Positions 13,957 through 21,770 of a stretch of DNA of 22,081 bases are shown piece after piece; positions within the stretch are counted from its first letter, which is position 1; each line of letters opens with the position of its first letter. Both the position numbers and the translations under genes were made by a program. Below the pieces are notes generated by a model. The model did no database searches. It was not told where the DNA came from and was given only the letters and a program-made list of their open reading frames with translations. The stretch lies in assembly GCA_944329255.1 (NCBI GenBank), contig CALVIA010000006.1:1-22081 (forward strand), written 5' to 3'. Source of the DNA: an uncultured Bacilli bacterium. Lineage in GTDB: Bacteria; Bacillota_I; Bacilli_A; RF39; UBA660.

Positions 13957-16900
13957 CTAATTATTTGCATACTTTAATTCAGCTTGTCTTATAACTTGTT
14001 CGACAGCACCTTCTCTTTTTACTGGAGGATAGTTATACTTAATCAATAATCTTCTTATATTAACTCTAATTCTAGCTCTTGCATCTTCTCTTTTAAATGC
14101 ATCTAAAGTTAAGTTTTCATTAATAATTTCTACTAATTCTTTAGCTATTTGAACTAAGGTTTCATCCTGCATTAATTCCTTTATTTCTGAATCTGCACCC
14201 AAAGCATCAAAGAATGCTTTTTCTTCTGAAGATAAATCATATTCATTTCCTTTTTCTAATTCATCTTCTATTTCTTTCTTTAATTTTATCATTTCTTCAA
14301 TGATTTTTTCGATATCAGCTATATCGGTTCTTTCATTATAAGCATCAACTATTTTATTAAATTTAGTAGAAAATTTTTCTTGTAATGTTAAGTTTATTTT
14401 ACCAATATCACTAATAGTTGTTTTAATGGCTCTAGATAGTATCTCAGCTGCTACATTCTTATCTTTTAAACTTCTTAACTTATTAAGCATAGTATCACTT
14501 AATAACTCTAAACTATTACCTCTAGATAACTCGCCTAGATTTATTAACTCATCTTCTCTAATGGATTGTTCAAGCATTACTCCAACATTTCTATTAATTT
14601 CAGATACATCTAATTTATTCTCGTTTGTTATCTTAGATATAAATGATCTAACTGAAATAATAAATAATACTTTGTCTTTATAACGTTGATCTAATATACC
14701 ATTACATAAAGTATAAAGATTCTTAGCATCTAAGCTATGCTTCATAAATCTTTTCTTTTTATCTTCAGAGCTTAATACTAAGTTAGCACCGTCTTTAATC
14801 AAATTATATTTACCGGTATTATCTAAATCATTAAAATTAGAATAATCAAATCCATCTAATATTCCATCAATTATTTCAACTTTATCTTTTAGAGCATTTA
14901 CTATTTCATTATTATCTACTACCTGTCTTTGATCTCTTGTAGTATATGTTTTTAATGCATCTAATAACCATGCTTTTAATCCTATATAATCAACTATTAA
15001 TCCAGCAGGCTTATTTTTATATACACGATTAACTCTTGCAATAGCTTGCATTAGATTATGAGCTTTCATAGGCTTATCAATATACATAACACCTAATCTA
15101 GGAACATCAAATCCTGTAAGCCACATATCAACAACAATAGCTATCTTGAATTTCTCATTAGGATCATCAGCCTCATTTTTAAATCTAATTTCTAATTCTT
15201 TTTTATCATTCTTAGTACCAATAGCTTTTTGCATTTCTTCAGAATCTTTATTAGATGGGGTAATAATCATATTAACTACATCTTTATAATCAGGTCTTAA
15301 CTCTAAGAACTTTTGATACATTGTATATGCTGCTTTTCTTGAATAAGCGACAACCATAGCATGATCTGCTACCATATCTTTTCTTTCTTCAAAGTGGCTT
15401 ATAATATCTTTAACAATTAATTCCAATCTATCTGGATCCTCAATTACTTGAGATATTTTAGCCATCATTTGCTTAGATTTATTAATAGCATATGCATCAG
15501 CTACGCCTTCGTCTTCAATAAATTTATAATAATTATCTATTTCATCTAATATTTTTTGATTTAGACCTACTCTAGCCATTCTTGATTCATACATAATAGG
15601 GACAGTAGAACCATCTAAAATAGCTTGTGTCATATCGTAAGTATCAATTATATCTCCAAATATAGACGATGTAGATTTATCTTTAGTTTCAACAGGAGTT
15701 CCAGTAAATCCAATATAGATGGCATTAGGTAAAGCATTATGAAGATATTTAGCTGTACCAAATTTCTCTTTGGCTTCATTAGTTTCATAATCTATCTTCA
15801 TAGTAGCTTCTAATCCATAATGTGATCTATGAGCTTCATCTACTAAAACTAAGATATCATCCCTATCACTAAATAATCCTGTTTCTTCTTCAAACTTTTG
15901 TAGTGTAGTAAAGAAGATTCCACCAGCGACTCTATCTTTTAACATATCATCAAGTGATTGTCTCGATTCAGCTTTTTGTGGCTTTTGTTTTAAGTAATAA
16001 TCACATTTAACAAAAGTTTCGTATAATTGATTATCTAAATCATTTCTATCAGTAACTACTACAATTGTAGGATTATTTAATAACTTAATCATATTACCAG
16101 AATAGAATACCATACTAAATGATTTACCTGATCCTTGAGTATGCCATACTATACCAGCTTTACCAGTTTTAACACCATTAGTTACAGTAGAAAGAATGGC
16201 TTTCTTAACTCCAAAGTATTGATGATATTGTGCTAATATCTTCTTGTCATCACTAAATAAAATATAATTTTTAATAATATCTAATAATCTATCTTTTCTA
16301 AACATTCCATTAAATAGTGTTTCATGTGTAGGCATATTTTCATATACTTCATCAGTATCTTCTACCTTTTTCCAATCACTAAATCTAGAATATGGACTTG
16401 TGATAGTACCAGCTTTAGCAGTAACACCATCACTAACAACTAAGAACTGATTATACTTAAATAGTGTAGGAATATAAACATTTCTATAACCTGTTAATTG
16501 AGTATAAGCATCTTCTAATTTAACGTCTTCATTAGTAGCTGTTTTAAGTTCAACTACTACTAAAGGGATACCATTTATAAATACTATAATATCTGGTCTT
16601 TTAGTATCAAATTCTATAATAGTAAATTGTTGAATTGCTTGGAAGTGATTGCTATTTATATTATCAAAATCAACTAATTTAACATTCTTATATTGATAAC
16701 CAGTATTAGTTTTTACTTGAACAGGAACACCCTCTAATAAATATCTTGTAAAGGTCTTATTATCTTCAATAGGATTACCGTGTGATAAAGTCTTTATAGT
16801 TTTGATAGCTTCTTGTATCTGACCATCATTAAAATCTTTATTGATTCTGCATAAATCATCAAATAAAGTATCGTCCATAAAAACACTATGATAATCCCTA

Positions 16901-16986
16901 TCTATATCATAACCATTTAATCTTTCATAACCTAAACTCTCTAAGATACTTAATGTAGCATCTTCTAATTGTTCTTCATTAAACAT
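13957..16986 (-). CDS. hsdR: Type I restriction enzyme, R (endonuclease/translocase) subunit
   Basis: The 1009-residue motor subunit of a type I system; with M and S it pulls DNA past the complex using ATP and cuts unmodified DNA at a distance. The nuclease core is RPDIIVF (Asp132) and VVVELK (Glu146, Lys148), the PD-ExK pattern. The helicase part has Walker A HTQGSGKS (282-289), DEAH at 383-386 and GFTGTPV soon after, and the C-terminal helical part runs to the end. Length and layout fit EcoR124-like type IC enzymes. No key residue is missing. The ATG overlaps the stop of the HEPN-like gene by one base (TAATG), so its translation is coupled to that gene, an unusual place for hsdR. Last gene of the operon. 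Confidence 0.95.
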   Translation of the reverse strand: MFNEEQLEDATLSILESLGYERLNGYDIDRDYHSVFMDDTLFDDLCRINKDFNDGQIQEAIKTIKTLSHGNPIEDNKTFTRYLLEGVPVQVKTNTGYQYKNVKLVDFDNINSNHFQAIQQFTIIEFDTKRPDIIVFINGIPLVVVELKTATNEDVKLEDAYTQLTGYRNVYIPTLFKYNQFLVVSDGVTAKAGTITSPYSRFSDWKKVEDTDEVYENMPTHETLFNGMFRKDRLLDIIKNYILFSDDKKILAQYHQYFGVKKAILSTVTNGVKTGKAGIVWHTQGSGKSFSMVFYSGNMIKLLNNPTIVVVTDRNDLDNQLYETFVKCDYYLKQKPQKAESRQSLDDMLKDRVAGGIFFTTLQKFEEETGLFSDRDDILVLVDEAHRSHYGLEATMKIDYETNEAKEKFGTAKYLHNALPNAIYIGFTGTPVETKDKSTSSIFGDIIDTYDMTQAILDGSTVPIMYESRMARVGLNQKILDEIDNYYKFIEDEGVADAYAINKSKQMMAKISQVIEDPDRLELIVKDIISHFEERKDMVADHAMVVAYSRKAAYTMYQKFLELRPDYKDVVNMIITPSNKDSEEMQKAIGTKNDKKELEIRFKNEADDPNEKFKIAIVVDMWLTGFDVPRLGVMYIDKPMKAHNLMQAIARVNRVYKNKPAGLIVDYIGLKAWLLDALKTYTTRDQRQVVDNNEIVNALKDKVEIIDGILDGFDYSNFNDLDNTGKYNLIKDGANLVLSSEDKKKRFMKHSLDAKNLYTLCNGILDQRYKDKVLFIISVRSFISKITNENKLDVSEINRNVGVMLEQSIREDELINLGELSRGNSLELLSDTMLNKLRSLKDKNVAAEILSRAIKTTISDIGKINLTLQEKFSTKFNKIVDAYNERTDIADIEKIIEEMIKLKKEIEDELEKGNEYDLSSEEKAFFDALGADSEIKELMQDETLVQIAKELVEIINENLTLDAFKREDARARIRVNIRRLLIKYNYPPVKREGAVEQVIRQAELKYANN

Positions 16987-17735
16987 TACTTATCACTTCC
17001 TTGCATCTTAATACTGTATAACACAACGTCATCTACCAATTTTATATACTTTTTAAATTCATCTAATAGCAATAATAAATCATCATATGTTTTATCAATT
17101 TTTAGACTTTCATCAAACATTATTTGATTATCAATAATTCTATATTTTGGAATCTCGCTTGTAAAATCATGAGTGTTCTTATTTCTATAATCTTCTTTCA
17201 TTCTATTAAATACCGAATTCTTATAGTCTGATATATATTTTAAATAGTTATTGATTTCTAAAGTTGAATCATTTTTCATTTTCTTCATTTCATTTATAAC
17301 TGATAAATTAAGATTATTGTCTTCTTTATTCAATCCTAAAGCCAAGCAATCATTTAAAAGTATTCCTGTCTTATCAATTATTTTAAATATGCCATCAATT
17401 GTAATAAAGAAATAGTAGAAATATAATTCTTCATAAGATACTGCATCCTTAAGCCTATATAATTTGATTTTAGGACTTATTGCCTTATTCATATTTCTAT
17501 AATAGTAAGCATTTATGAAAGAAATTTGTAAATCGTTAATGCTCCTATTTAAACTTAAACAATAGAATCTTTCATTTACAAATTGTTCAGTATATTTAAA
17601 GTCTTTTTGTTTTTTATGCAATAACTGAAAATAAGTAAATTTAATATTATCAAGATCAATAATTTTCTTTACTTTTTCAATATTTTCTTTTGTAATTTTC
17701 TTATCTATTTCATATTGCAATAAATCTCCAAACAT
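16986..17735 (-). CDS. HEPN-like protein within the type I operon (Cthe_2314-like)
   Basis: A 249-residue, mostly helical protein between hsdS and hsdR. In the middle are two helices rich in aromatic residues (about 56-81 and 101-123). They lead to RNKNTH at 184-189, an R-x4-H motif of the kind that forms the active site in HEPN ribonucleases. The order YEELYFYYFF..., then the R-x4-H near 75 percent of the length, resembles the Cthe_2314-like HEPN group. HEPN proteins cut tRNA or mRNA when released and often serve as a second line behind restriction, as PrrC does with EcoprrI. AGGAG lies before the ATG, 53 bases after hsdS, and its stop overlaps hsdR. The HEPN call rests on motif and fold pattern only; a structural model would settle it. 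Confidence 0.55.
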   Translation of the reverse strand: MFGDLLQYEIDKKITKENIEKVKKIIDLDNIKFTYFQLLHKKQKDFKYTEQFVNERFYCLSLNRSINDLQISFINAYYYRNMNKAISPKIKLYRLKDAVSYEELYFYYFFITIDGIFKIIDKTGILLNDCLALGLNKEDNNLNLSVINEMKKMKNDSTLEINNYLKYISDYKNSVFNRMKEDYRNKNTHDFTSEIPKYRIIDNQIMFDESLKIDKTYDDLLLLLDEFKKYIKLVDDVVLYSIKMQGSDK

Positions 17736-17766
17736 ACTTACTCCTAACTATTTATTATTCCAACTG

Positions 17767-17794
17767 TTACAAATCACAATTTGTATGATTAAAT
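17767..17794 (-). repeat. 28-bp repeat with palindrome, copy 1 (end of hsdS)
   Basis: Shares 26 of 28 bases with the copy at 19084-19111. ACAAAT (17769-17774) and ATTTGT (17779-17784) face each other across CACA. The repeat contains the hsdS stop codon at the same offset at which the other copy holds the hsdM stop codon. In RNA it forms a short hairpin between cistrons. Confidence 0.85.
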
Positions 17795-19063
17795 CTCTAT
17801 ATTATCTAAATCTATTTCACCATTCATTAGTTTTGGTAATAGTGAATCTCTCATTATTTCTAAATTCCTATTTTCCAATATATTCTCTTCCATTCGTTTA
17901 AATACAGGATCAACAACTTTTGAATACTCACTCATAATTTCAGCAGATGGAACTACAATTTTCAAATCATTTATATGATTAGTGTTTACATATTTTTGAA
18001 CACTACCTAATGCCACGCCTTTTAATTTTTCTAATGTTGAACTACTATTCAAAAAACTATAGACATAATTAACATTTATTGTCGGTCTAATTCGATAAAT
18101 TCTTTGATTAAGAGCATACTCTTTGTCTTCATATATTTTTGCTGTCTTTCCCAATAAATCCATTGTAGCTTTTCTATCTGTCATAATCATAACCAAGTCA
18201 TTCTTCTTAACGATAAATTTTTCATTAGGTATTCTATTTCTATCGATATATTTATCAGCACTTGTGTAAATAAAGTTTCCTTGCAAGCTTACATTTCCTA
18301 AATCTATTACCATTAAACCTGAATCGTCATATCCTTCTTTATAAAAAGCATGGCCATTTTGGCAATCACATATTTCATCTAATTTGCTTACTCTAAAATT
18401 GTCAGGAACTACTAATCCATCAGCTTCTTTAAAACTACCACCATTTGATTTATATGTTTGATTTGAACTTATTGGATATTCAAAGTCAACAAACCAGCGA
18501 TTATATATTTTTTGTGATAATTCATACAAATTATTATTTATTTTATTATTTAGTTTTATCTTTCTATCAATATTATGTAATACTTTTACTATTTTATTTT
18601 GTTTTTTTAAATCAGGTAATGATATTTCTATCATTTTCATATCATTAATGAACAAACACTTTTGTACGGCACCTTTAATTAAAGTTGATATCTGTACTAA
18701 TTCATTTTGTAATGAATAATATAAATAATATGGATTAACAAATTCTTTATTAGGTTTAATTATTCCAACACTTCTCTGAAAACAATAATTAATATTCTCA
18801 TCTTCAATAATTGCCATTTCACCAATTGTCCCCACAGTCGTAATTAAAACATCATTTTTCTCCAATTTTATTCTTTTTTGCACTTTATTAAATGATTCTT
18901 CATTTATTTTTCTTTCATTTGATGTAATATTTATAAATCCATTTTTGATATTTTTACAACTTAACAAAAAATAATTTCCGTTAATATCATCTTTTATTGT
19001 TCCATGTTCTCCATCAGTAACATTCAAAGATATTTCTGATAATTTATATTTCTTTGTTTCCAT
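17789..19063 (-). CDS. hsdS: Type I restriction enzyme, S (specificity) subunit
   Basis: The 424-residue DNA-recognition subunit. It has the two-half structure of HsdS. The first target-recognition domain (about 1-150) ends in GAVQKCLF, and a central conserved helix follows with NKINNNLYELSQKIYNRW (about 176-193). The second recognition domain (about 220-375) ends in the equivalent GSVQKYVN, and a C-terminal helix with ENRNLEIMRDSLLPKLMNGE closes the protein. The two recognition halves differ from each other, so the target is a split, asymmetric site that cannot be read from sequence. GGGAG precedes the ATG. The base composition is more AT-rich than that of hsdM and hsdR, and the gene is bounded by near-identical repeats, both signs of cassette exchange. 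Confidence 0.93.
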   Translation of the reverse strand: METKKYKLSEISLNVTDGEHGTIKDDINGNYFLLSCKNIKNGFINITSNERKINEESFNKVQKRIKLEKNDVLITTVGTIGEMAIIEDENINYCFQRSVGIIKPNKEFVNPYYLYYSLQNELVQISTLIKGAVQKCLFINDMKMIEISLPDLKKQNKIVKVLHNIDRKIKLNNKINNNLYELSQKIYNRWFVDFEYPISSNQTYKSNGGSFKEADGLVVPDNFRVSKLDEICDCQNGHAFYKEGYDDSGLMVIDLGNVSLQGNFIYTSADKYIDRNRIPNEKFIVKKNDLVMIMTDRKATMDLLGKTAKIYEDKEYALNQRIYRIRPTINVNYVYSFLNSSSTLEKLKGVALGSVQKYVNTNHINDLKIVVPSAEIMSEYSKVVDPVFKRMEENILENRNLEIMRDSLLPKLMNGEIDLDNIEI

Positions 19064-19083
19064 ATTACTGTTACTCCCTTCTT

Positions 19084-19111
19084 ATACAAATCACAATTTG
19101 TATAATTAAAT
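19084..19111 (-). repeat. 28-bp repeat with palindrome, copy 2 (end of hsdM)
   Basis: Partner of the copy at 17767-17794. ATACAAAT and ATTTGTAT form a perfect 8-bp inverted repeat across CACA (19084-19103). It spans the hsdM stop codon and most of the 42-base gap before hsdS. Confidence 0.85.
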
Positions 19112-20602
19112 ATCATAGCCAATTGCTTTTAAATTATTCTTTATTTCTTCTTCAAGTCTATGTGATTCTTCAAACTGTGTAGATAATTCAGAAGTAATAT
19201 TCTTCATCTTTTCTTCAAAAGGAATGTCATCTTCATTATTATCTTCAACACCTACATATCTACCAGGTGTTAATACATAATCATTGTTTTTTATTTCATC
19301 AATAGTAGCTGAATAACAAAACCCTTTTATATCTTCATAGTTCTCATTATTTTGATAGTTATGATATGTATTAGCTATTTTTTTTATATCACCAACTGAT
19401 AATTCTCTTAATCTTCTTGTTACCATAGTTCCAAGATTACTTGCGTTTATAAATAAAGTTTTATCTTTTTGTTTTTTATTTCTATTAATAATCCATATAG
19501 AACATGGTACTGTTACTGTATAGAATAAGTTAGTAGGCATAGCAAGAATACAATCTACTAAATCATTTTCAATAAGATTCTTTCTTATTTCTCCCTCTTG
19601 TCCACCAGCTGATAAAGAACCATTAGCTAGAATGCAAGCCATCTTACCATTTTGAGATAACTTAGATATCATGTGTTGTAACCAAGCATAGTTAGCATTA
19701 TTTTTAGGAGCTAAACCGTATCTCCATCTTGGATCATTTTCAACTTTATCTCTATCCCACTCTAGATTAAATGGTGGATTTGCAAGTATGTAATCTGCTT
19801 TTAAGTCTTTATGCAAATCTTCAGTAAAAGTATCAGCCGCATATTTACCTAAATCTCCATACATAGAACGTATAGCTAAATTCATTTTAGCAAGTCTCCA
19901 TGTTGTAGGATTCTTTTCTTGTCCATAAATACCAATGTTATAAATATTACCTTGATGTTCTTCTACAAACTTCATAGATTGAACGAACATACCACCAGAA
20001 CCGCAAGCAGGATCATATACTTTACCTTTAAAAGGCTCTATACATTCAACCATAGTTCTAACTAAACAAGCAGGGGTATAGAATTCTCCACCTTTTTGTA
20101 ACTCATTCTTAGCAAATTGTCCTAAGAAGTATTCATATATTCTACCAAGCAAATCTTTTTCCTTTGCCTCTTTAGTACCAACTTTAATATTAGTAAATAA
20201 ATCTAATAATTCTCCAAGATTAACATTTCTCATAGTTGGAGAGTTATAGCTTTTAGGTAATACATTTTTTAATGAATTATTTTCTTTTTCAATTAAAGTT
20301 AAAGCATCATCAATTATTTCACCAATATTAGTATCTTTAGAATGTTCTACTAAATATTCCCATCTAGCATTTTTAGGAACATAAAAAATATTTTCGGCTG
20401 TATAGCAATCTCTTTCTTCTTCTAATCCAGCTCCCTCTTCAACAAGTTCTTTGTATTTTTCTTCAAATGAATCTGAAATATATTTTAAAAATATTAAACC
20501 TAATACTATAAACTTGTAATCTGAAACTGAGACAGCACCTCTCATCTTATCTGCTGCTGCCCATAGTTTGTCTTCTAATTTCTTTAACTCTTGTTCACTC
20601 AT
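19106..20602 (-). CDS. hsdM: Type I restriction enzyme, M (adenine methyltransferase) subunit
   Basis: The 498-residue methyltransferase subunit; with HsdS it puts a methyl group on adenine N6 within the target and protects the host. The N-terminal helical domain carries WAAADKMRG (14-22), common to HsdM. The S-adenosylmethionine loop is DPACGSGG (197-204) and the catalytic motif NPPF is at 275-278. The GGEFYTP stretch before motif I (171-177) is also typical. ATG at 20602 was chosen: AGGTGG lies eight bases before it, while a GTG 12 bases upstream would be inside the binding site. It starts one base after the stop of the 71-residue ORF. No residues of the active site are missing. Confidence 0.95.
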   Translation of the reverse strand: MSEQELKKLEDKLWAAADKMRGAVSVSDYKFIVLGLIFLKYISDSFEEKYKELVEEGAGLEEERDCYTAENIFYVPKNARWEYLVEHSKDTNIGEIIDDALTLIEKENNSLKNVLPKSYNSPTMRNVNLGELLDLFTNIKVGTKEAKEKDLLGRIYEYFLGQFAKNELQKGGEFYTPACLVRTMVECIEPFKGKVYDPACGSGGMFVQSMKFVEEHQGNIYNIGIYGQEKNPTTWRLAKMNLAIRSMYGDLGKYAADTFTEDLHKDLKADYILANPPFNLEWDRDKVENDPRWRYGLAPKNNANYAWLQHMISKLSQNGKMACILANGSLSAGGQEGEIRKNLIENDLVDCILAMPTNLFYTVTVPCSIWIINRNKKQKDKTLFINASNLGTMVTRRLRELSVGDIKKIANTYHNYQNNENYEDIKGFCYSATIDEIKNNDYVLTPGRYVGVEDNNEDDIPFEEKMKNITSELSTQFEESHRLEEEIKNNLKAIGYDI

Positions 20603-20603
20603 A

Positions 20604-20819
20604 TTATTTACCACCTTTTAATTTATATATTGCATAAGCAATTAATGCTAACCAAACTCTATTTGCAGAATTATTATTTAATTGTGCAGCTTTATCAAGC
20701 ATTTCTGTTCCTTTGTGATAGGTTTCCAATTCTTCAAGTGTTAAATTTTGACTTATTATCCATTGTTTTAACTGTTCAATAGTCATTGATTGAAAATCTA
20801 TTAAAAAATTATTGTTCAT
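20604..20819 (-). CDS. Small leading ORF of the restriction operon, unknown
   Basis: A 71-residue protein with no recognised family. A mostly helical, acidic first part (LTLEELETYHKGTEML) is followed by a hydrophobic stretch near the end (VWLALIAYAIYKL) that could be a membrane-touching or packed helix, and a basic KGGK tail. No helix-turn-helix of a controller protein is visible. GGAGGT sits before the ATG at 20819 (an ATG 27 bases upstream lacks this). Its stop is one base from the hsdM start, so the two are coupled in translation. As first gene of the operon it could set hsdM expression or act on the complex; both are guesses. Confidence 0.6.
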   Translation of the reverse strand: MNNNFLIDFQSMTIEQLKQWIISQNLTLEELETYHKGTEMLDKAAQLNNNSANRVWLALIAYAIYKLKGGK

Positions 20820-20851
20820 AATAGTACCTCCCAAGATATCTCTCATATAAA

Positions 20852-20860
20852 ATTATAACA
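20852..20860 (-). promoter_or_regulatory. Promoter of the type I restriction operon
   Basis: Extended -10 TGTTATAAT on the minus strand, 33 bases before the small leading ORF. The -35 is poor. The intergenic stretch to the divergent gene holds TACAATTC (20861-20868) and its inverse GAATTGTA (20913-20920), a possible shared operator. Confidence 0.6.
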
Positions 20861-20929
20861 TACAATTCGACAAATTTTGATATTTTACGACCAATTCGTA
20901 CCAGAAATTACTGAATTGTATCAATAATC

Positions 20930-20960
20930 TTGACTAATTTTTAATTTTAAGTGATTAATA
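20930..20960 (+). promoter_or_regulatory. Possible promoter of the divergent small gene
   Basis: TTGACT (20930-20935) is a good -35; the -10 would be TTAATA (20955-20960) with a preceding TG at 20952, but the spacer is long (19). Confidence 0.4.
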
Positions 20961-20980
20961 CAAGGAATTGGAGGAATTGT

Positions 20981-21307
20981 ATGATTAGAAAATGCACTGA
21001 TGAAGATATTTCTGATGAAGAATTAGAAAAAATTATAAATCCTTTTTTTGATAATTATCATGAGTATATTATTACTTATGTTATGCCTGAAGTAATTGCA
21101 TTTTATATAGCTAGTTCTTATAGTAGGAATGCTATGTGGGAAGCAACATTTTATCAACATTATAATTCTGCTAAAGATACTTTTAATATCAGTGATGATG
21201 AAGATTATGATAAGGTAAAAGCTGAGGTAATTAAATTATTAAGAATGAAGTATTCTTTAGAGATCATTAGTGAAGATCCATTAGATTTTAAAAAAATTGA
21301 GTATTAG
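20981..21307 (+). CDS. Hypothetical 108-residue acidic protein
   Basis: Not recognised. The protein is acidic and helical, with EDISDEELEKII at the start, an aromatic middle (HEYIITYVMPEVIAFYI, about 26-42) that could be a buried helix, and a mixed-charge C-terminus. No catalytic or DNA-binding motif can be seen. GGAGG sits six bases before this ATG, which decides against a GTG start 30 bases upstream. It is transcribed away from the restriction operon and has its own terminator. Small acidic proteins beside restriction systems include anti-restriction DNA mimics, but nothing specific supports that here. Confidence 0.7.
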   Translation: MIRKCTDEDISDEELEKIINPFFDNYHEYIITYVMPEVIAFYIASSYSRNAMWEATFYQHYNSAKDTFNISDDEDYDKVKAEVIKLLRMKYSLEIISEDPLDFKKIEY

Positions 21308-21329
21308 TTTTTGTTCTAATACTCTTTTT
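21299..21329 (+). terminator. Terminator of the small acidic protein gene
   Basis: GAGTATTAG (21299-21307) pairs perfectly with CTAATACTC (21316-21324), loop of eight, then five T. The stop codon is part of the stem. Confidence 0.85.
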
Positions 21330-21410
21330 GTTTTCCAAAAAACTCACGGAAAATATATTTTTGTGTGAATGTATGTGGGCTGTGGGTGTGGAAAAAATTA
21401 TTTTTTTGAA
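21330..21410. other. Strand-skewed GT-rich spacer
   Basis: The gap between the convergent genes has a run at about 21362-21391 made almost only of G and T on the plus strand (GTATGTGGGCTGTGGGTGTG). It is quite unlike the AT-rich spacers elsewhere. No open frame or clear hairpin explains it. The last codons of the HNH gene beside it are also GC-rich. Confidence 0.4.
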
Positions 21411-21770
21411 TTACCTACCCTCCGGGGGGACCTCTAATAATTCATATAATTCTTCTTTTGATATTATTCCTTTTTCTGCTTGTTCATGATGCATTCTACA
21501 TAGTGTAATTAAATTATCACTATCAAGTCTTCTATCATAATCTTTTGCTATTGGTATGATGTGATGTACTTGTAAGTTATCATAAGTATATACATTATCT
21601 TTTAAACATAACTGACATAAATACTTATCTCTTTTCTTTATTTGATTTCTTTTCTTAATCCAAGCATTAGTATTTCTAAATTGGCTTTCTTTAGTTTTCT
21701 TCTTATATACTCTCTTACACATTTTATCTTCTGGATGTATTCTACCACAAACTGAACATGATCTATACAT
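21411..21770 (-). CDS. Phage-type HNH endonuclease
   Basis: A 119-residue HNH nuclease. A zinc-binding CSVC (Cys5, Cys8) opens the protein; the core has CQLC (52-55), VHHIIP (68-73) with the catalytic histidine region, Asn86 in DNLITLC, and HH at 94-95. It ends in a proline-rich VPPEGR. Genes of this size and layout usually lie next to the small terminase subunit in tailed phages, where the HNH protein helps DNA packaging; some serve other mobile elements. Its ATG overlaps the stop of the next gene upstream by one base (TAATG), so the two are coupled. It points to prophage or phage-satellite DNA past the right edge. Confidence 0.85.
   Translation of the reverse strand: MYRSCSVCGRIHPEDKMCKRVYKKKTKESQFRNTNAWIKKRNQIKKRDKYLCQLCLKDNVYTYDNLQVHHIIPIAKDYDRRLDSDNLITLCRMHHEQAEKGIISKEELYELLEVPPEGR

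Noticed and set aside
16986..17735. PrrC anticodon nuclease
   Set aside because: It has no Walker A or other NTPase motif and is much shorter than PrrC.
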